A DNA stretch of 13,285 nt from Paraktedonobacter sp035294465 (GTDB lineage: Bacteria > Chloroflexota > Ktedonobacteria > Ktedonobacterales > Ktedonobacteraceae). The notes beneath the pieces were generated by a model. It had not been told where the DNA came from. It worked only from the letters and a program-made list of their open reading frames with translations, and did no database searches. The stretch covers positions 1-13,285 of the forward strand of contig DATGKW010000025.1 in the NCBI GenBank assembly GCA_035294465.1, given 5' to 3'. Below, in pieces: positions 6,073 to 13,285 of this stretch (its first letter is position 1; every line of letters begins with the position of its first letter). The position numbers were made by a program, and so were the translations under genes.

Positions 6073-7497
6073 CTAATAGATAATATTAAACAGCACAATC
6101 TCATCCCCAAAATTGAGTTTATCCCCGTCATTCAAGGCGACTGGCTGATTCGGCTGCAAACGCATATTATTCACAAAGGTTCCATTCGCGCTCTTCACAT
6201 CGGCCAGATACCAGTAGCCATTGCTAAACCACAGGCGCGCATGCTGGCGGGAGACTGTACCCCCCGAAATAATCAGATCATTGCCATTTGTACGCCCAAT
6301 GGTAGTCATATCCTGATGAAAGCGGTATTCGCGCCCGGCCATCGGTCCAGTCTGGAACTTGAAACGTGCCAGAATTGGGCGTCCATTGGGACCCATTACC
6401 CGATCAGCCGCAGCCTTGCGGTCTGCCAGCTCATAGCCACAGGAGGTGCAGTAGAGGCGATCACCGGGATTCTGCGCCTGGCAACGAAAACAGGCGACGG
6501 TGACTGCTGGCAAGCCAGCCGAGAGAGGCGTGCGCGCTGGCAGCAGATTACGTCCGAGGCTGGCATTGGAAGCCTGCGGCACAAACTGCGATTGATCTGG
6601 GGGCGGGAGAGGACCCGATATCATCCAGGATAACTGAACGCCAGCGGACGACGCTGCGCGTGCCAGTTCACTGACTACCTCTGCCATTGTCTGGTAACGT
6701 TCCGCTGGCATTTTGGCCGTCATTTTGAGAATGACCTGCTCAATCGGCTGCGGCACGCCCGCGTGGCGGAGGAAAGCAATAGGCAATGGTTCGTTCAGAT
6801 GCTTCACCGTAATTGTCAGCGGGCTCTCCGCGTTAAACGGCACACGCCCGGTCAGGCAGTGAAATAAGACGATCCCTAGAGAATAAATATCGCTGCTGGC
6901 GTCTACCGGCTGGCCTGTTCCTTGCTCAGGCGACATATATTGAGGCGTGCCGATGCCCGTGCCAACGCGCGTCAGATTAGTGGTTCCTTCTAGAATCTTG
7001 ACAATCCCAAAATCGGAGAGCAGCAAGTGCCCATCTTTGCGCAGGAGCATATTCGCGGGCTTGACATCGCGGTGAACAATCCCGTGTTCATGCGCTGCGC
7101 CTAGACCCTCGGCGGCCTGGATCACAAACCTCAACGCCTCGGCGGCTGAAAGTGCCCCACTCTGCCTCAATTTATCTTTGAGCGTTCCCCCATCCACATA
7201 TTGCATCACGATATAGGTGATGCCCTCTTCCTCGCCAAAGGAATAGATCTGCACAATATTTGGATGGTCTAATTTCGCCGCTGCGACAGCTTCGCGGCGA
7301 AAACGCTCCTTGAAAACCGGATCTTGCGCATGATAGTCAGGCAATACTTTGATAGCAACATAGCGATCCAGGACCGGCTGGTAAGCTTTAAAAACCGTCG
7401 CCATTCCTCCGGCTCCGATGCGTTCGACTATGCGAAACTGGCCGAGCGATTTACCAACCAGCGCATCCATATCACCGCTTGTTCCCATTTGTTGCAT
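6073..7497 (-). CDS. Soluble Ser/Thr protein kinase with zinc ribbon and C-terminal FHA domain
   Basis: Eukaryotic-like (Hanks-type) kinase, 474 aa, probably phosphorylating Ser/Thr on cytoplasmic proteins. The kinase domain (about 21-280) has all key residues: Gly loop GAGGMA (28-33), Lys50 (VAIK), Glu69, HRDVKPAN with Asp144, DFG (162-164) and SPE (189-191). A short Pro-rich linker follows. Then comes a four-cysteine zinc ribbon (Cys336, Cys339, Cys350, Cys353). Last is an FHA domain (about 378-474) with IGRTNGND, SRQHARL and SANGTFVN, the phosphothreonine-binding signature. No transmembrane or PASTA segment is present, unlike PknB, so it should be cytosolic. FHA domains fused to kinases often bind the kinase's own autophosphorylated Thr or its partners. 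The start at 7497 has AAGGGG nearby; the ATG at codon 4 is an alternative. It has its own strong promoter upstream. Substrates are unknown. Confidence 0.93.
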   Translation of the reverse strand: MQQMGTSGDMDALVGKSLGQFRIVERIGAGGMATVFKAYQPVLDRYVAIKVLPDYHAQDPVFKERFRREAVAAAKLDHPNIVQIYSFGEEEGITYIVMQYVDGGTLKDKLRQSGALSAAEALRFVIQAAEGLGAAHEHGIVHRDVKPANMLLRKDGHLLLSDFGIVKILEGTTNLTRVGTGIGTPQYMSPEQGTGQPVDASSDIYSLGIVLFHCLTGRVPFNAESPLTITVKHLNEPLPIAFLRHAGVPQPIEQVILKMTAKMPAERYQTMAEVVSELARAASSAGVQLSWMISGPLPPPDQSQFVPQASNASLGRNLLPARTPLSAGLPAVTVACFRCQAQNPGDRLYCTSCGYELADRKAAADRVMGPNGRPILARFKFQTGPMAGREYRFHQDMTTIGRTNGNDLIISGGTVSRQHARLWFSNGYWYLADVKSANGTFVNNMRLQPNQPVALNDGDKLNFGDEIVLFNIIY

Positions 7498-7607
7498 CGT
7501 ACAATGCCCCTTCTATTCCTGCCACTCGCTTTAAGCACGCTCTGGCCCCTCAAAACAAGATTGTGTTGACCCATAACACATCTTTCATTTAACTTCTTTC
7601 GCCACTG

Positions 7608-7636
7608 ATTATACAGGGTTAAAAAGCTGATGTCGA
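7608..7636 (-). promoter_or_regulatory. Strong sigma-70-type promoter for the kinase gene
   Basis: On the minus strand, TCGACA (7636-7631, five of six to consensus) and a perfect TATAAT (7613-7608) are exactly 17 bases apart. Transcription would begin near 7601 and give a leader of about 104 nt. This is the best promoter match in the window and argues that the kinase gene is transcribed independently of sucAB. Confidence 0.7.
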
Positions 7637-7698
7637 GAGATGCAACACAGCAAAAACTCTGCCACATCTTCCCAGAGGGGATACGGTCCGGCCAGGCC

Positions 7699-7721
7699 AA
7701 AAGTGGCAAACCAGTACTTTT
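7699..7721 (-). terminator. Possible weak terminator after sucB
   Basis: On the minus strand, AAAAG (7721-7717) plus TGG (7713-7711) pairs with CCA plus CTTTT (7706-7699) around a 4-nt loop, with a 3-nt bulge. The 3' arm ends in four U. It begins 42 bases after the sucB stop. A second inverted repeat, GCAGGA/TCCTGC (7723-7728 and 7750-7755), lies between it and the gene. Neither has a strong U-run, so termination efficiency is doubtful. Apart from these and the kinase promoter, I see nothing definite in 7498-7762. Confidence 0.3.
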
Positions 7722-7762
7722 TGCAGGACAGGCCGCCACCTGGCCATTTTCCTGCCGCGTGA

Positions 7763-9082
7763 TCATCCTTCCAGGAGCAGTGCTTCAGGGTCTTCTACCA
7801 ATTCTTTTACGAGCACAAGAAAACGGACAGCTTCGCTTCCATCAACGATGCGGTGATCGTAAGAGAGCGCGACATACATCATCGGCCTGATGGCGATCTG
7901 ACCATCTACGACAACAGGGCGCTCCTTGATCGAGTGCATACCCAGGATACCAACCTGGGGCCCGTTAAGAATCGGCGTAGACATCAGCGAGCCAAAGACG
8001 CCACCGTTCGTAATGGTAAAGGTTCCACCTTGCAGATCGGCCAGGCCCAGCTTGCCCTCGCGCGCCCGCTTCGCCAGATCGACAATCTCCCGCTCGATTT
8101 CGGCGAAGCTCTTACGGTCAGCTTCGCGCACAACAGGCACAACCAGCCCTTCCTCCGTGGAAACGGCAATCCCGATATCGTAGTAGTGCTTGAGCACCAT
8201 TTCATTGCCCTGGATTTCAGCATTCAGCCGCGGAAAGGCTTTCAACGCCCCTACAACAGCCTTGGTGAAGAAAGACATGAAGCCGAGTGAGACCTGGTGA
8301 CGCTCTTTGAATGCCTCCTTGCGGCGGCTGCGCACTTCCATAACTGCACTCATATCGATCTCGTTGAAAGTGGTCAACATGGCCGCAGTATGCTGCGTTT
8401 CGACGAGACGCTGCGCGATGGTCTGCCGGCGTCGTGAAAGGCGCACACGCTCTTCGCGCTGTGTCGTATAGGGCACAAGCAGCGGCGGAGCCGAAGGCGC
8501 TACAGGAGGCGCTGATGATGCTGGCGCAGGAGTTGGTGCCGCCAGCGCCGGCAGCGGGCCAGACTTGTTCCGCTCCAGGTAGTTGATTACATCGTCTTTG
8601 GTCACACGACCATAAGCGCTATTCCCCTTGACTTGCGAGAGGTCTACATTATATTCAGCAGCGATGCGCCTGGCCAGTGGAGAAGGCGCCCGGTAGCTAT
8701 CAATAGACGGCACCCGACCGGCAGGCAGACTCGCTGCTTCAACAGAGGAAACCTGTGGCGCAGGCTGATCGGGTGCAATCGGGGCAGAGGGCACAGGCTG
8801 CCCCTGCTCCTTCGACGCAGCCTGTGACGGTGCAGCCGTTGCTGCCCGTTCGCCAAGCAAACCCAGCACCTCGCCGACAGAAACAACGTCGCCGGATTGT
8901 TTCTCGATTTTCTGCAAAACACCGTCCTGCTCGGCGAATACTTCAACATTGACCTTGTCCGTTTCTAACTCCACCAGAGCCTCGCCCCGACTCACCTGCT
9001 CTCCCTCCTGCTTGAGCCAGTGACCTACCACGGCATCAACTATCGATTCGCCCAGAGCTGGCACATGTATTTCAACGGCCAT
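7763..9082 (-). CDS. sucB: 2-oxoglutarate dehydrogenase E2, dihydrolipoamide succinyltransferase
   Basis: E2 core of the 2-oxoglutarate dehydrogenase complex, transferring the succinyl group from the lipoyl arm to CoA in the TCA cycle. The 439-aa protein has an N-terminal lipoyl domain (1-78) with lipoylated Lys43 in ETDKVNVE and an Ala/Pro linker. A peripheral-subunit-binding domain (131-168, SPLARRIAAEYNVDLSQV) follows, then a second Ala/Pro linker (about 174-205). The catalytic domain (about 210-439) has YDHRIVDG, giving His410 and Asp414. The start is ATG at 9082, matching the family's MAVEIHVPALGES. Its SD (GGAGG) lies inside sucA, and the two genes overlap by 11 bases, so translation is probably coupled. 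The single lipoyl domain and the adjacent E1o gene favour a succinyl- over an acetyl- or branched-chain transferase. Confidence 0.93.
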   Translation of the reverse strand: MAVEIHVPALGESIVDAVVGHWLKQEGEQVSRGEALVELETDKVNVEVFAEQDGVLQKIEKQSGDVVSVGEVLGLLGERAATAAPSQAASKEQGQPVPSAPIAPDQPAPQVSSVEAASLPAGRVPSIDSYRAPSPLARRIAAEYNVDLSQVKGNSAYGRVTKDDVINYLERNKSGPLPALAAPTPAPASSAPPVAPSAPPLLVPYTTQREERVRLSRRRQTIAQRLVETQHTAAMLTTFNEIDMSAVMEVRSRRKEAFKERHQVSLGFMSFFTKAVVGALKAFPRLNAEIQGNEMVLKHYYDIGIAVSTEEGLVVPVVREADRKSFAEIEREIVDLAKRAREGKLGLADLQGGTFTITNGGVFGSLMSTPILNGPQVGILGMHSIKERPVVVDGQIAIRPMMYVALSYDHRIVDGSEAVRFLVLVKELVEDPEALLLEG

Positions 9083-11900
9083 ATTTCGTGCCTCCAACTT
9101 CTTTGATGGTAGAGCCGAACGCGCCCGCAATAAGCTGCTCCTGCTCCTCCTGGAACAGCCCGGAGAAACCCGTAGCCGGGCTGGCAGACTCCGGGCGAGC
9201 GATCACGTGTAATGTGATCTTTGGATCGAGCAGCGCTCTTAAACGTGGATACATGTATTTCCATGCACCCATATTCTGCGGCTCCTCCTGCACCCAGACA
9301 ACCTCTTTCAAGCGCGGATAATTGGCCAGAACACGTTTTAAAGCCTCTTCCGGGAAAGGATAGAGTTCTTCGATGCGTACCAGGGCAACATCTTCAGCAT
9401 GCTCCCTTTGCTCGCTGCCCAGCAGATCAATCGTAATCTTGCCTGAACCAAGCACAACGCGGCGAATCGTGTCGGCCCGCCCCAGTGCTTCACGATCATC
9501 CATCACCGTCTGGAAATGTCCCTCAGCCAGTTCTTTAAGCGTGGCCCCTGAAAGGGGATGGCGCAGCAGGCTTTTGGGAGTCATAATCACCAGCGGGCGC
9601 GGCGCGCGCGTGAGGTAGAAAGCCTGGCGGCGCAAGACGTGGAAGTACTGAGCGGCAGTCGAGCAGTTGACAACGCGCCAGTTATTTCGCGCGGAGAGCG
9701 CCAGGTAGCGTTCCAAGCGGGCGCTGGAGTGCTCCGGCCCCTTGCCCTCGTATCCATGTGGCAGCAGCAGGACCAGCGAGGATTCCTGAAGCCACTTGCT
9801 GCGCCCGGAAGAGACAAACTGGTCGATAATAATCTGAGCTACATTGGCGAAATCTCCGTACTGCGCCTCCCAGAGAACCAGAGCTTCGGGAGCATGCACG
9901 CTATACCCGTATTCAAAGCCCATGACCGCGGCTTCGCTCAATGGGCTGTTATAGACGGCAAACGAGGCTTTTGCTTGAGGTAAGTGCTGAAGAGGGATGT
10001 ACGCTTCGCCTGTATGCTGGTCATGCAGCACGGCGTGGCGATGACTAAACGTGCCCCGTTCGGTGTCCTGCCCCGAAAGGCGAATGGGCGTGCCATCGGC
10101 CAGGATCGAGGCAAAGGCCAGGGCCTCAGCCTGCCCCCAATCGATCCCGCCTTCCTCGTTCAGAGCGCTCGCGCGACGTTGCAAAAGACGAGCAAGCTTG
10201 GCATTTGGCGAGAAGCCTTGTGGCCAGGTGAGTAACTCCTGATTCAACGCCCGCAGTTTCTCAGCGGAAACTGCAGGAGGCTCTTGCCGCTCGACTTCAA
10301 TCAGTTGCTCATCCTGCTCGGCGGCCTCATCTTGTGAGATGGTATACAGCCCTTCCTCGGCCTCCCGCTTCGCCCGTTCCAGAATGGTCATTGCTTCTTT
10401 GAGCATCTGCTCCGCCTCTCCGGGCTGAATAACCCCTTCCTGCTCAAGCCGGCAAGCATAGATTTCACGCACCGTAGGATGCTTGCGAATATGCTCATAC
10501 ATTACCGGTTGAGTAAAGGCCGGCTCGTCGCCCTCGTTATGCCCCCAGCGCCGATAGCCCACCAGGTCGATCAGAATATCCTTGTGGAACTCATCCTGAT
10601 AGGCAAAGGCCAGGCGTATAGCCGTGAGAGCTGCATCAGGGTCATCCGCGTTGACATGGATGATCGGGATCTCAAAGCCTTTAGCAAGGTCGCTGGCGAA
10701 ATGAGTCGAACGACCATCAGACGGTTCCGTCGTATAGCCCAACTGGTTATTGACGATAATATGCAGCGTGCCGCCCGCGCTATACCCGCGCAGATTCCAG
10801 AGATTCATGGTCTCGGCGACGATCCCCTCACCGGAGAAGGCCGCATCACCATGAATCACTATCGCACGGGCGCGTTCATTATTGCGCTTCGGAGAACCTG
10901 CTTGATCGCGCGTCTCCTGAGCCGCGCGCGTCATACCCTCCACGACCGCATTGACAAACTCCAGGTGACTTGGATTGGGCGCGAGTGTCACCTTGAGGTT
11001 GACCGACTCCTTCTCATCCAGCACGTATTCCGCGCCAAGATGATACTTTACATCGCCAACCCAGCCAAAGCGGAAACTATCGGAGATCAGCTCGTCCTCT
11101 TCCCGCTTCAAATGCATAAATTCACTCAGAATTGCTCCGTAGGGCTTTTCCAGCACATGAGCCAGAACGTTAAGGCGCCCGCGATGAGCCATGCCAATGA
11201 TGACTTCCTCCGAGCCTGATTCAGCCGCCCCTCTGACTACCTCATCAAGCATAGGCACAAGGACATCTGTACCTTCGACCGAAAAACGTGTCTGGCCAGG
11301 AAAGCTCTGATGCAGGTACTTTTCAAACGCTTCAACCTGTGTCAAGCGTTTCAGCAATGTACGCCTGGCCACGGTATCCTGCGTATCGCGATATAGATGC
11401 AGGCCAACAGCATCCCGTAGCCAGCCGCGTTCTACCGGGCTTTTCACCTGGTCGAACTCATAGCTAATCGTCCCCGAATACATGGCACGCAGGACAGTGA
11501 TTGCTTCCAAAGCGCTGCTGACCCCTTCGGCGGAATGACCACCGATAATATCTGGCGGCAGTTTTGCCAGGTCGGCCTCAGTAATGCCATGCGTCTCCGG
11601 CAAAAGCGCCGGATCACCCAGCGGCTCGCTGCCCAGAGGGTCCAGGTGCGCACCCAGATGCCCCCGCTCGCGAATAGCATGCGCCAGCGCTGAGGCCGCA
11701 ACCACGTGCGTCACCGGATACGGCACAGCGCCTTCAACGTCCACCGCTGGTGTCTCAACCGGAGCAGCTTGCACTGGGGACCACCGCTCAAACGCGGCAC
11801 GAGTCACCGCATCGACCGACGCAGGATCTTTGAGGTAACGTTCGTATAGTTCCAGGACATAGCCCGCGTTAGGTCCATGGAATGTCTGTAAATCGTCCAT
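9072..11900 (-). CDS. sucA: 2-oxoglutarate dehydrogenase E1 component
   Basis: Thiamine-diphosphate-dependent decarboxylase that converts 2-oxoglutarate and reductively succinylates the E2 lipoyl group, in the TCA cycle. From the ATG at 11900 it is 942 aa, close to E. coli SucA (933). A short N-terminal E2-binding segment (TFHGPNAGYVLELYERY) is followed by the ThDP-binding half, with EKYLHQSFPGQTRFSVEG (from about 193), AHRGRLNVL, HLEFVNAV, the GDAAFSGEG...NNQ ThDP/Mg motif (351-386) and GYRRWGHNEGDEP (about 448-460). The pyrimidine-binding half has SGQDTERGTFSHRHAV (about 609-624) and the likely catalytic Glu656. A TTG start at 11939 would add 13 residues, but the ATG has AGGA six bases upstream. 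The gene overlaps sucB. No E3 gene is present in the window. Confidence 0.95.
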   Translation of the reverse strand: MDDLQTFHGPNAGYVLELYERYLKDPASVDAVTRAAFERWSPVQAAPVETPAVDVEGAVPYPVTHVVAASALAHAIRERGHLGAHLDPLGSEPLGDPALLPETHGITEADLAKLPPDIIGGHSAEGVSSALEAITVLRAMYSGTISYEFDQVKSPVERGWLRDAVGLHLYRDTQDTVARRTLLKRLTQVEAFEKYLHQSFPGQTRFSVEGTDVLVPMLDEVVRGAAESGSEEVIIGMAHRGRLNVLAHVLEKPYGAILSEFMHLKREEDELISDSFRFGWVGDVKYHLGAEYVLDEKESVNLKVTLAPNPSHLEFVNAVVEGMTRAAQETRDQAGSPKRNNERARAIVIHGDAAFSGEGIVAETMNLWNLRGYSAGGTLHIIVNNQLGYTTEPSDGRSTHFASDLAKGFEIPIIHVNADDPDAALTAIRLAFAYQDEFHKDILIDLVGYRRWGHNEGDEPAFTQPVMYEHIRKHPTVREIYACRLEQEGVIQPGEAEQMLKEAMTILERAKREAEEGLYTISQDEAAEQDEQLIEVERQEPPAVSAEKLRALNQELLTWPQGFSPNAKLARLLQRRASALNEEGGIDWGQAEALAFASILADGTPIRLSGQDTERGTFSHRHAVLHDQHTGEAYIPLQHLPQAKASFAVYNSPLSEAAVMGFEYGYSVHAPEALVLWEAQYGDFANVAQIIIDQFVSSGRSKWLQESSLVLLLPHGYEGKGPEHSSARLERYLALSARNNWRVVNCSTAAQYFHVLRRQAFYLTRAPRPLVIMTPKSLLRHPLSGATLKELAEGHFQTVMDDREALGRADTIRRVVLGSGKITIDLLGSEQREHAEDVALVRIEELYPFPEEALKRVLANYPRLKEVVWVQEEPQNMGAWKYMYPRLRALLDPKITLHVIARPESASPATGFSGLFQEEQEQLIAGAFGSTIKEVGGTKYGR

Positions 11901-12103
11901 AGTTGTTCCTCGAAATCTTCCACCCATCGTCTTCGCCAACTCTCTCTACCCACAACATTCACCCCTTTATTCTATTTCAAAACAGCCTGAAGAGGAAAGC
12001 CCGCCAAACATCTACTCAATCATATTGAAGGGAAGCCAGAGACACACTCAAAGCCTAAACCAAGAGTATCACCAACCTCGGCACGAGCTAAAAGCATGAG
12101 GAA
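11901..12103 (-). other. Gap between the WYL regulator and sucA
   Basis: This should hold a sucA promoter or be read through from the regulator. TATGAT and TAGAAT -10-like boxes occur on the minus strand (near 12026-12021 and 11976-11971), but neither has a good -35 at normal spacing. No terminator hairpin with a U-run and no copy of the 23-bp palindrome were seen. Confidence 0.3.
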
Positions 12104-13096
12104 TCAAGAGGAGGCCGGCGAACTCTCTACAATCGCTCTCTGCGCGTAAAACGTGACCAGGTTCTGGGCCAGGGTGATAACTTGCTCGCGTAGCTCCCGC
12201 GGCTCCAGGATCTCTACCTCAGATCCGAAGCTTAGCAAATAACCGCAGGCTTCATCTTTCAACTCGAAGGTGATGCGCACCGCAACCCAGCCATCTTCTC
12301 CGGGAGAGCCTATCTGCTCAAGCTGGATGAAGCGCCCGGCGTGGAAGGCACGCGCCAGCGCGCTTTGCGACATGCGCACGCTGACAATATAGCGGGGAAG
12401 ATTCGCGACAAACTCGGCGGAAGATTGCCGCCAGTAGCGGGCGAGATCGAAATCGGACGGGCGCGCGCATGGCTCATCGAGAATGCTGGCCTGCTGAATG
12501 CGCGAGACGCGATAAGTGCGCGCCTGACCATCCACGGCAGCCACCAGGTACCACGTTCTGCCTTTGGCTACCAGGCCCAGCGGGTCCAGCACACGTTCAA
12601 CTGTGTTTTCTCCGCGCTGATAGGTTACGGCTACTTTTCGCTCCTGCCAGATCGCTTCCTGGAGGAGCGGAAGAAACGCGAGTTGCTCTTCTCCCGGTCG
12701 CTGCCAGCCCGCCACATCGACATAGATACGCTGGCGCGCATACTCGGCGCTTTGGCGGTACATCGAGGGCAGCACTGCCAGCAGCTTGATCAGCGCGGCC
12801 TCCGAAGCCTGACGCAATCCCAGATCGTTTAGCAAATGCACCGGCCGGCCCAGAAAAAGCGCCTGAATCTCCGGGGAGCTCAGGCCGGTCAGGTTCGTGC
12901 GAAAAGTCTCGGCCAGCACCAGCCCGCCGCCAGTTCCACGTTCAGCCGTGACGGGAATACCGGCAACACTCAACGCCTCCATATCGCGATAAATCGTGCG
13001 CTCCGAGACCTCTAATCGCCTTGCCAGCTCGCGCGCTGTAATCCGCCGGTGGACTTGTAAAAGCAGCAAAATGGATAACAGACGGTCCGCTCGCAT
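12104..13096 (-). CDS. DeoR/HTH_11-type transcriptional regulator with WYL domain
   Basis: Cytoplasmic DNA-binding regulator of 330 aa. An N-terminal winged helix-turn-helix (about 1-60) shows ITARELARRLEVSERTIYRDMEAL, typical of HTH_11/YafY-like proteins. The WYL domain (about 138-210) literally contains Trp182-Tyr183-Leu184 and the conserved TYRVSRI (194-200); such domains are thought to sense small ligands or nucleic acids. A C-terminal WCX-like extension (about 230-320) completes the usual architecture. The start at 13096 has AAGGA seven bases upstream. A perfect 23-bp inverted repeat lies 58 bases upstream of the start, probably an operator for autoregulation. It is followed on the same strand by sucA after a 203-base gap, so control of sucAB is possible but not shown. 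The ligand and target genes cannot be read from sequence. Confidence 0.92.
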   Translation of the reverse strand: MRADRLLSILLLLQVHRRITARELARRLEVSERTIYRDMEALSVAGIPVTAERGTGGGLVLAETFRTNLTGLSSPEIQALFLGRPVHLLNDLGLRQASEAALIKLLAVLPSMYRQSAEYARQRIYVDVAGWQRPGEEQLAFLPLLQEAIWQERKVAVTYQRGENTVERVLDPLGLVAKGRTWYLVAAVDGQARTYRVSRIQQASILDEPCARPSDFDLARYWRQSSAEFVANLPRYIVSVRMSQSALARAFHAGRFIQLEQIGSPGEDGWVAVRITFELKDEACGYLLSFGSEVEILEPRELREQVITLAQNLVTFYAQRAIVESSPASS

Positions 13097-13154
13097 CTAT
13101 CTGTCCTTATTCTCTGGCTATTTTCAGGGATCTTCGCCTTTACTCTACCACAAA

Positions 13155-13177
13155 AATATGACAGGGCCTGTCATATT
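13155..13177. promoter_or_regulatory. Perfect 23-bp inverted repeat, probable operator of the WYL regulator
   Basis: Half-site AATATGACAGG (13155-13165) is mirrored exactly by CCTGTCATATT (13167-13177) around a single central G. The 11-bp arms are far longer than chance would give in a gap of this size. It sits 58 bases upstream of the regulator's start codon, the expected place for an operator. The right half read toward the gene contains CTGTCA, which could serve as a weak -35 box. A separate TGACAGG half occurs at 65-71 near the aroH promoter, probably by chance. Confidence 0.75.
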
Positions 13178-13285
13178 AGATTCATAAAGTCTTGCCTGAG
13201 AGAAGCAACCGACAAAGCTTTTTGAGCATTACTAGCTCATCCCTACCACCTTGAGCAAGTGTCCCAGGCCAGGCCGCTGCCCATA
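13178..13285. other. Window-end intergenic sequence
   Basis: No gene or known RNA is visible. There is only a short 5-bp inverted repeat, TGAGC/GCTCA (13223-13227 and 13235-13239), with a 7-nt loop. Whether a divergent gene begins beyond the window edge cannot be told. Confidence 0.3.

Noticed and set aside
5947..6633. 228-aa plus-strand open frame across the DUF6391-kinase junction
   Set aside because: It runs antisense to two genes with clear motifs and translates to a sequence without recognisable features.
7550..7588. 12-aa upstream ORF in the kinase leader (minus strand, MKDVLWVNTILF)
   Set aside because: Very short, with only a weak ribosome binding site and no reason beyond chance to be translated.
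10479..11219. 246-aa open frame on the plus strand inside sucA
   Set aside because: Antisense shadow of a highly conserved E1 gene; composition and lack of motifs argue against coding.

Overview
The window looks like chromosomal DNA of a GC-moderate, heterotrophic, Gram-positive-like bacterium, most probably a Chloroflexota member near the Ktedonobacteria. This placement is inferred from the gene set and recalled protein similarity, with no search run. Pointers are the Thermotoga-type DAHP synthase next to an AroH-type chorismate mutase, a membrane-anchored S1C protease, a lipoprotein L,D-transpeptidase, a soluble Ser/Thr kinase carrying a zinc ribbon and an FHA domain, and a DUF6391-like protein. 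No mobile elements, CRISPR arrays, tRNA or rRNA genes were seen. Nearly all of the window is intact single-copy genes with good ribosome binding sites.

Layout. (1) 1-319 is a gene-free leader with a plausible promoter at 53-82. It precedes a two-gene plus-strand aromatic amino acid unit: aroH (chorismate mutase, 320-691, TTG start) and aroF (DAHP synthase, 811-1890). A 41-codon ORF and an 8-bp hairpin sit at their junction. (2) 1891-2188 is non-coding, then a plus-strand L,D-transpeptidase lipoprotein (2189-3304) converges on a minus-strand HtrA/DegP-like protease (3344-4561). (3) The protease is divergent from an atypical short-chain dehydrogenase/reductase (4716-5474), which converges within 4 bases on a DUF6391-like membrane protein (5479-6018, minus). 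(4) On the minus strand upstream of that lies the kinase-zinc ribbon-FHA protein (6073-7497), with a very good sigma-70-type promoter. (5) Also on the minus strand are the overlapping genes for E1 and E2 of the 2-oxoglutarate dehydrogenase complex (sucA 9072-11900, sucB 7763-9082). Upstream of them is a WYL-domain regulator (12104-13096) whose 5' region carries a perfect 23-bp inverted repeat.

How the genes work together. AroF makes the first committed shikimate-pathway intermediate and AroH diverts chorismate to prephenate, so the first pair feeds Phe/Tyr synthesis. The L,D-transpeptidase and HtrA act at the outer face of the membrane, on cell wall and protein quality respectively. SucA and SucB form two thirds of the 2-oxoglutarate dehydrogenase; E3 is not here. 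The WYL regulator probably binds its own upstream palindrome; whether it also controls sucAB is unknown.

No clearly new multi-gene system was found. The points most worth following are a His-to-Gln change at the expected metal-ligand position of AroF, an SDR lacking the canonical catalytic tyrosine, the 23-bp operator-like palindrome, the kinase-zinc ribbon-FHA fusion next to a DUF6391 gene, and the aroH-aroF junction.
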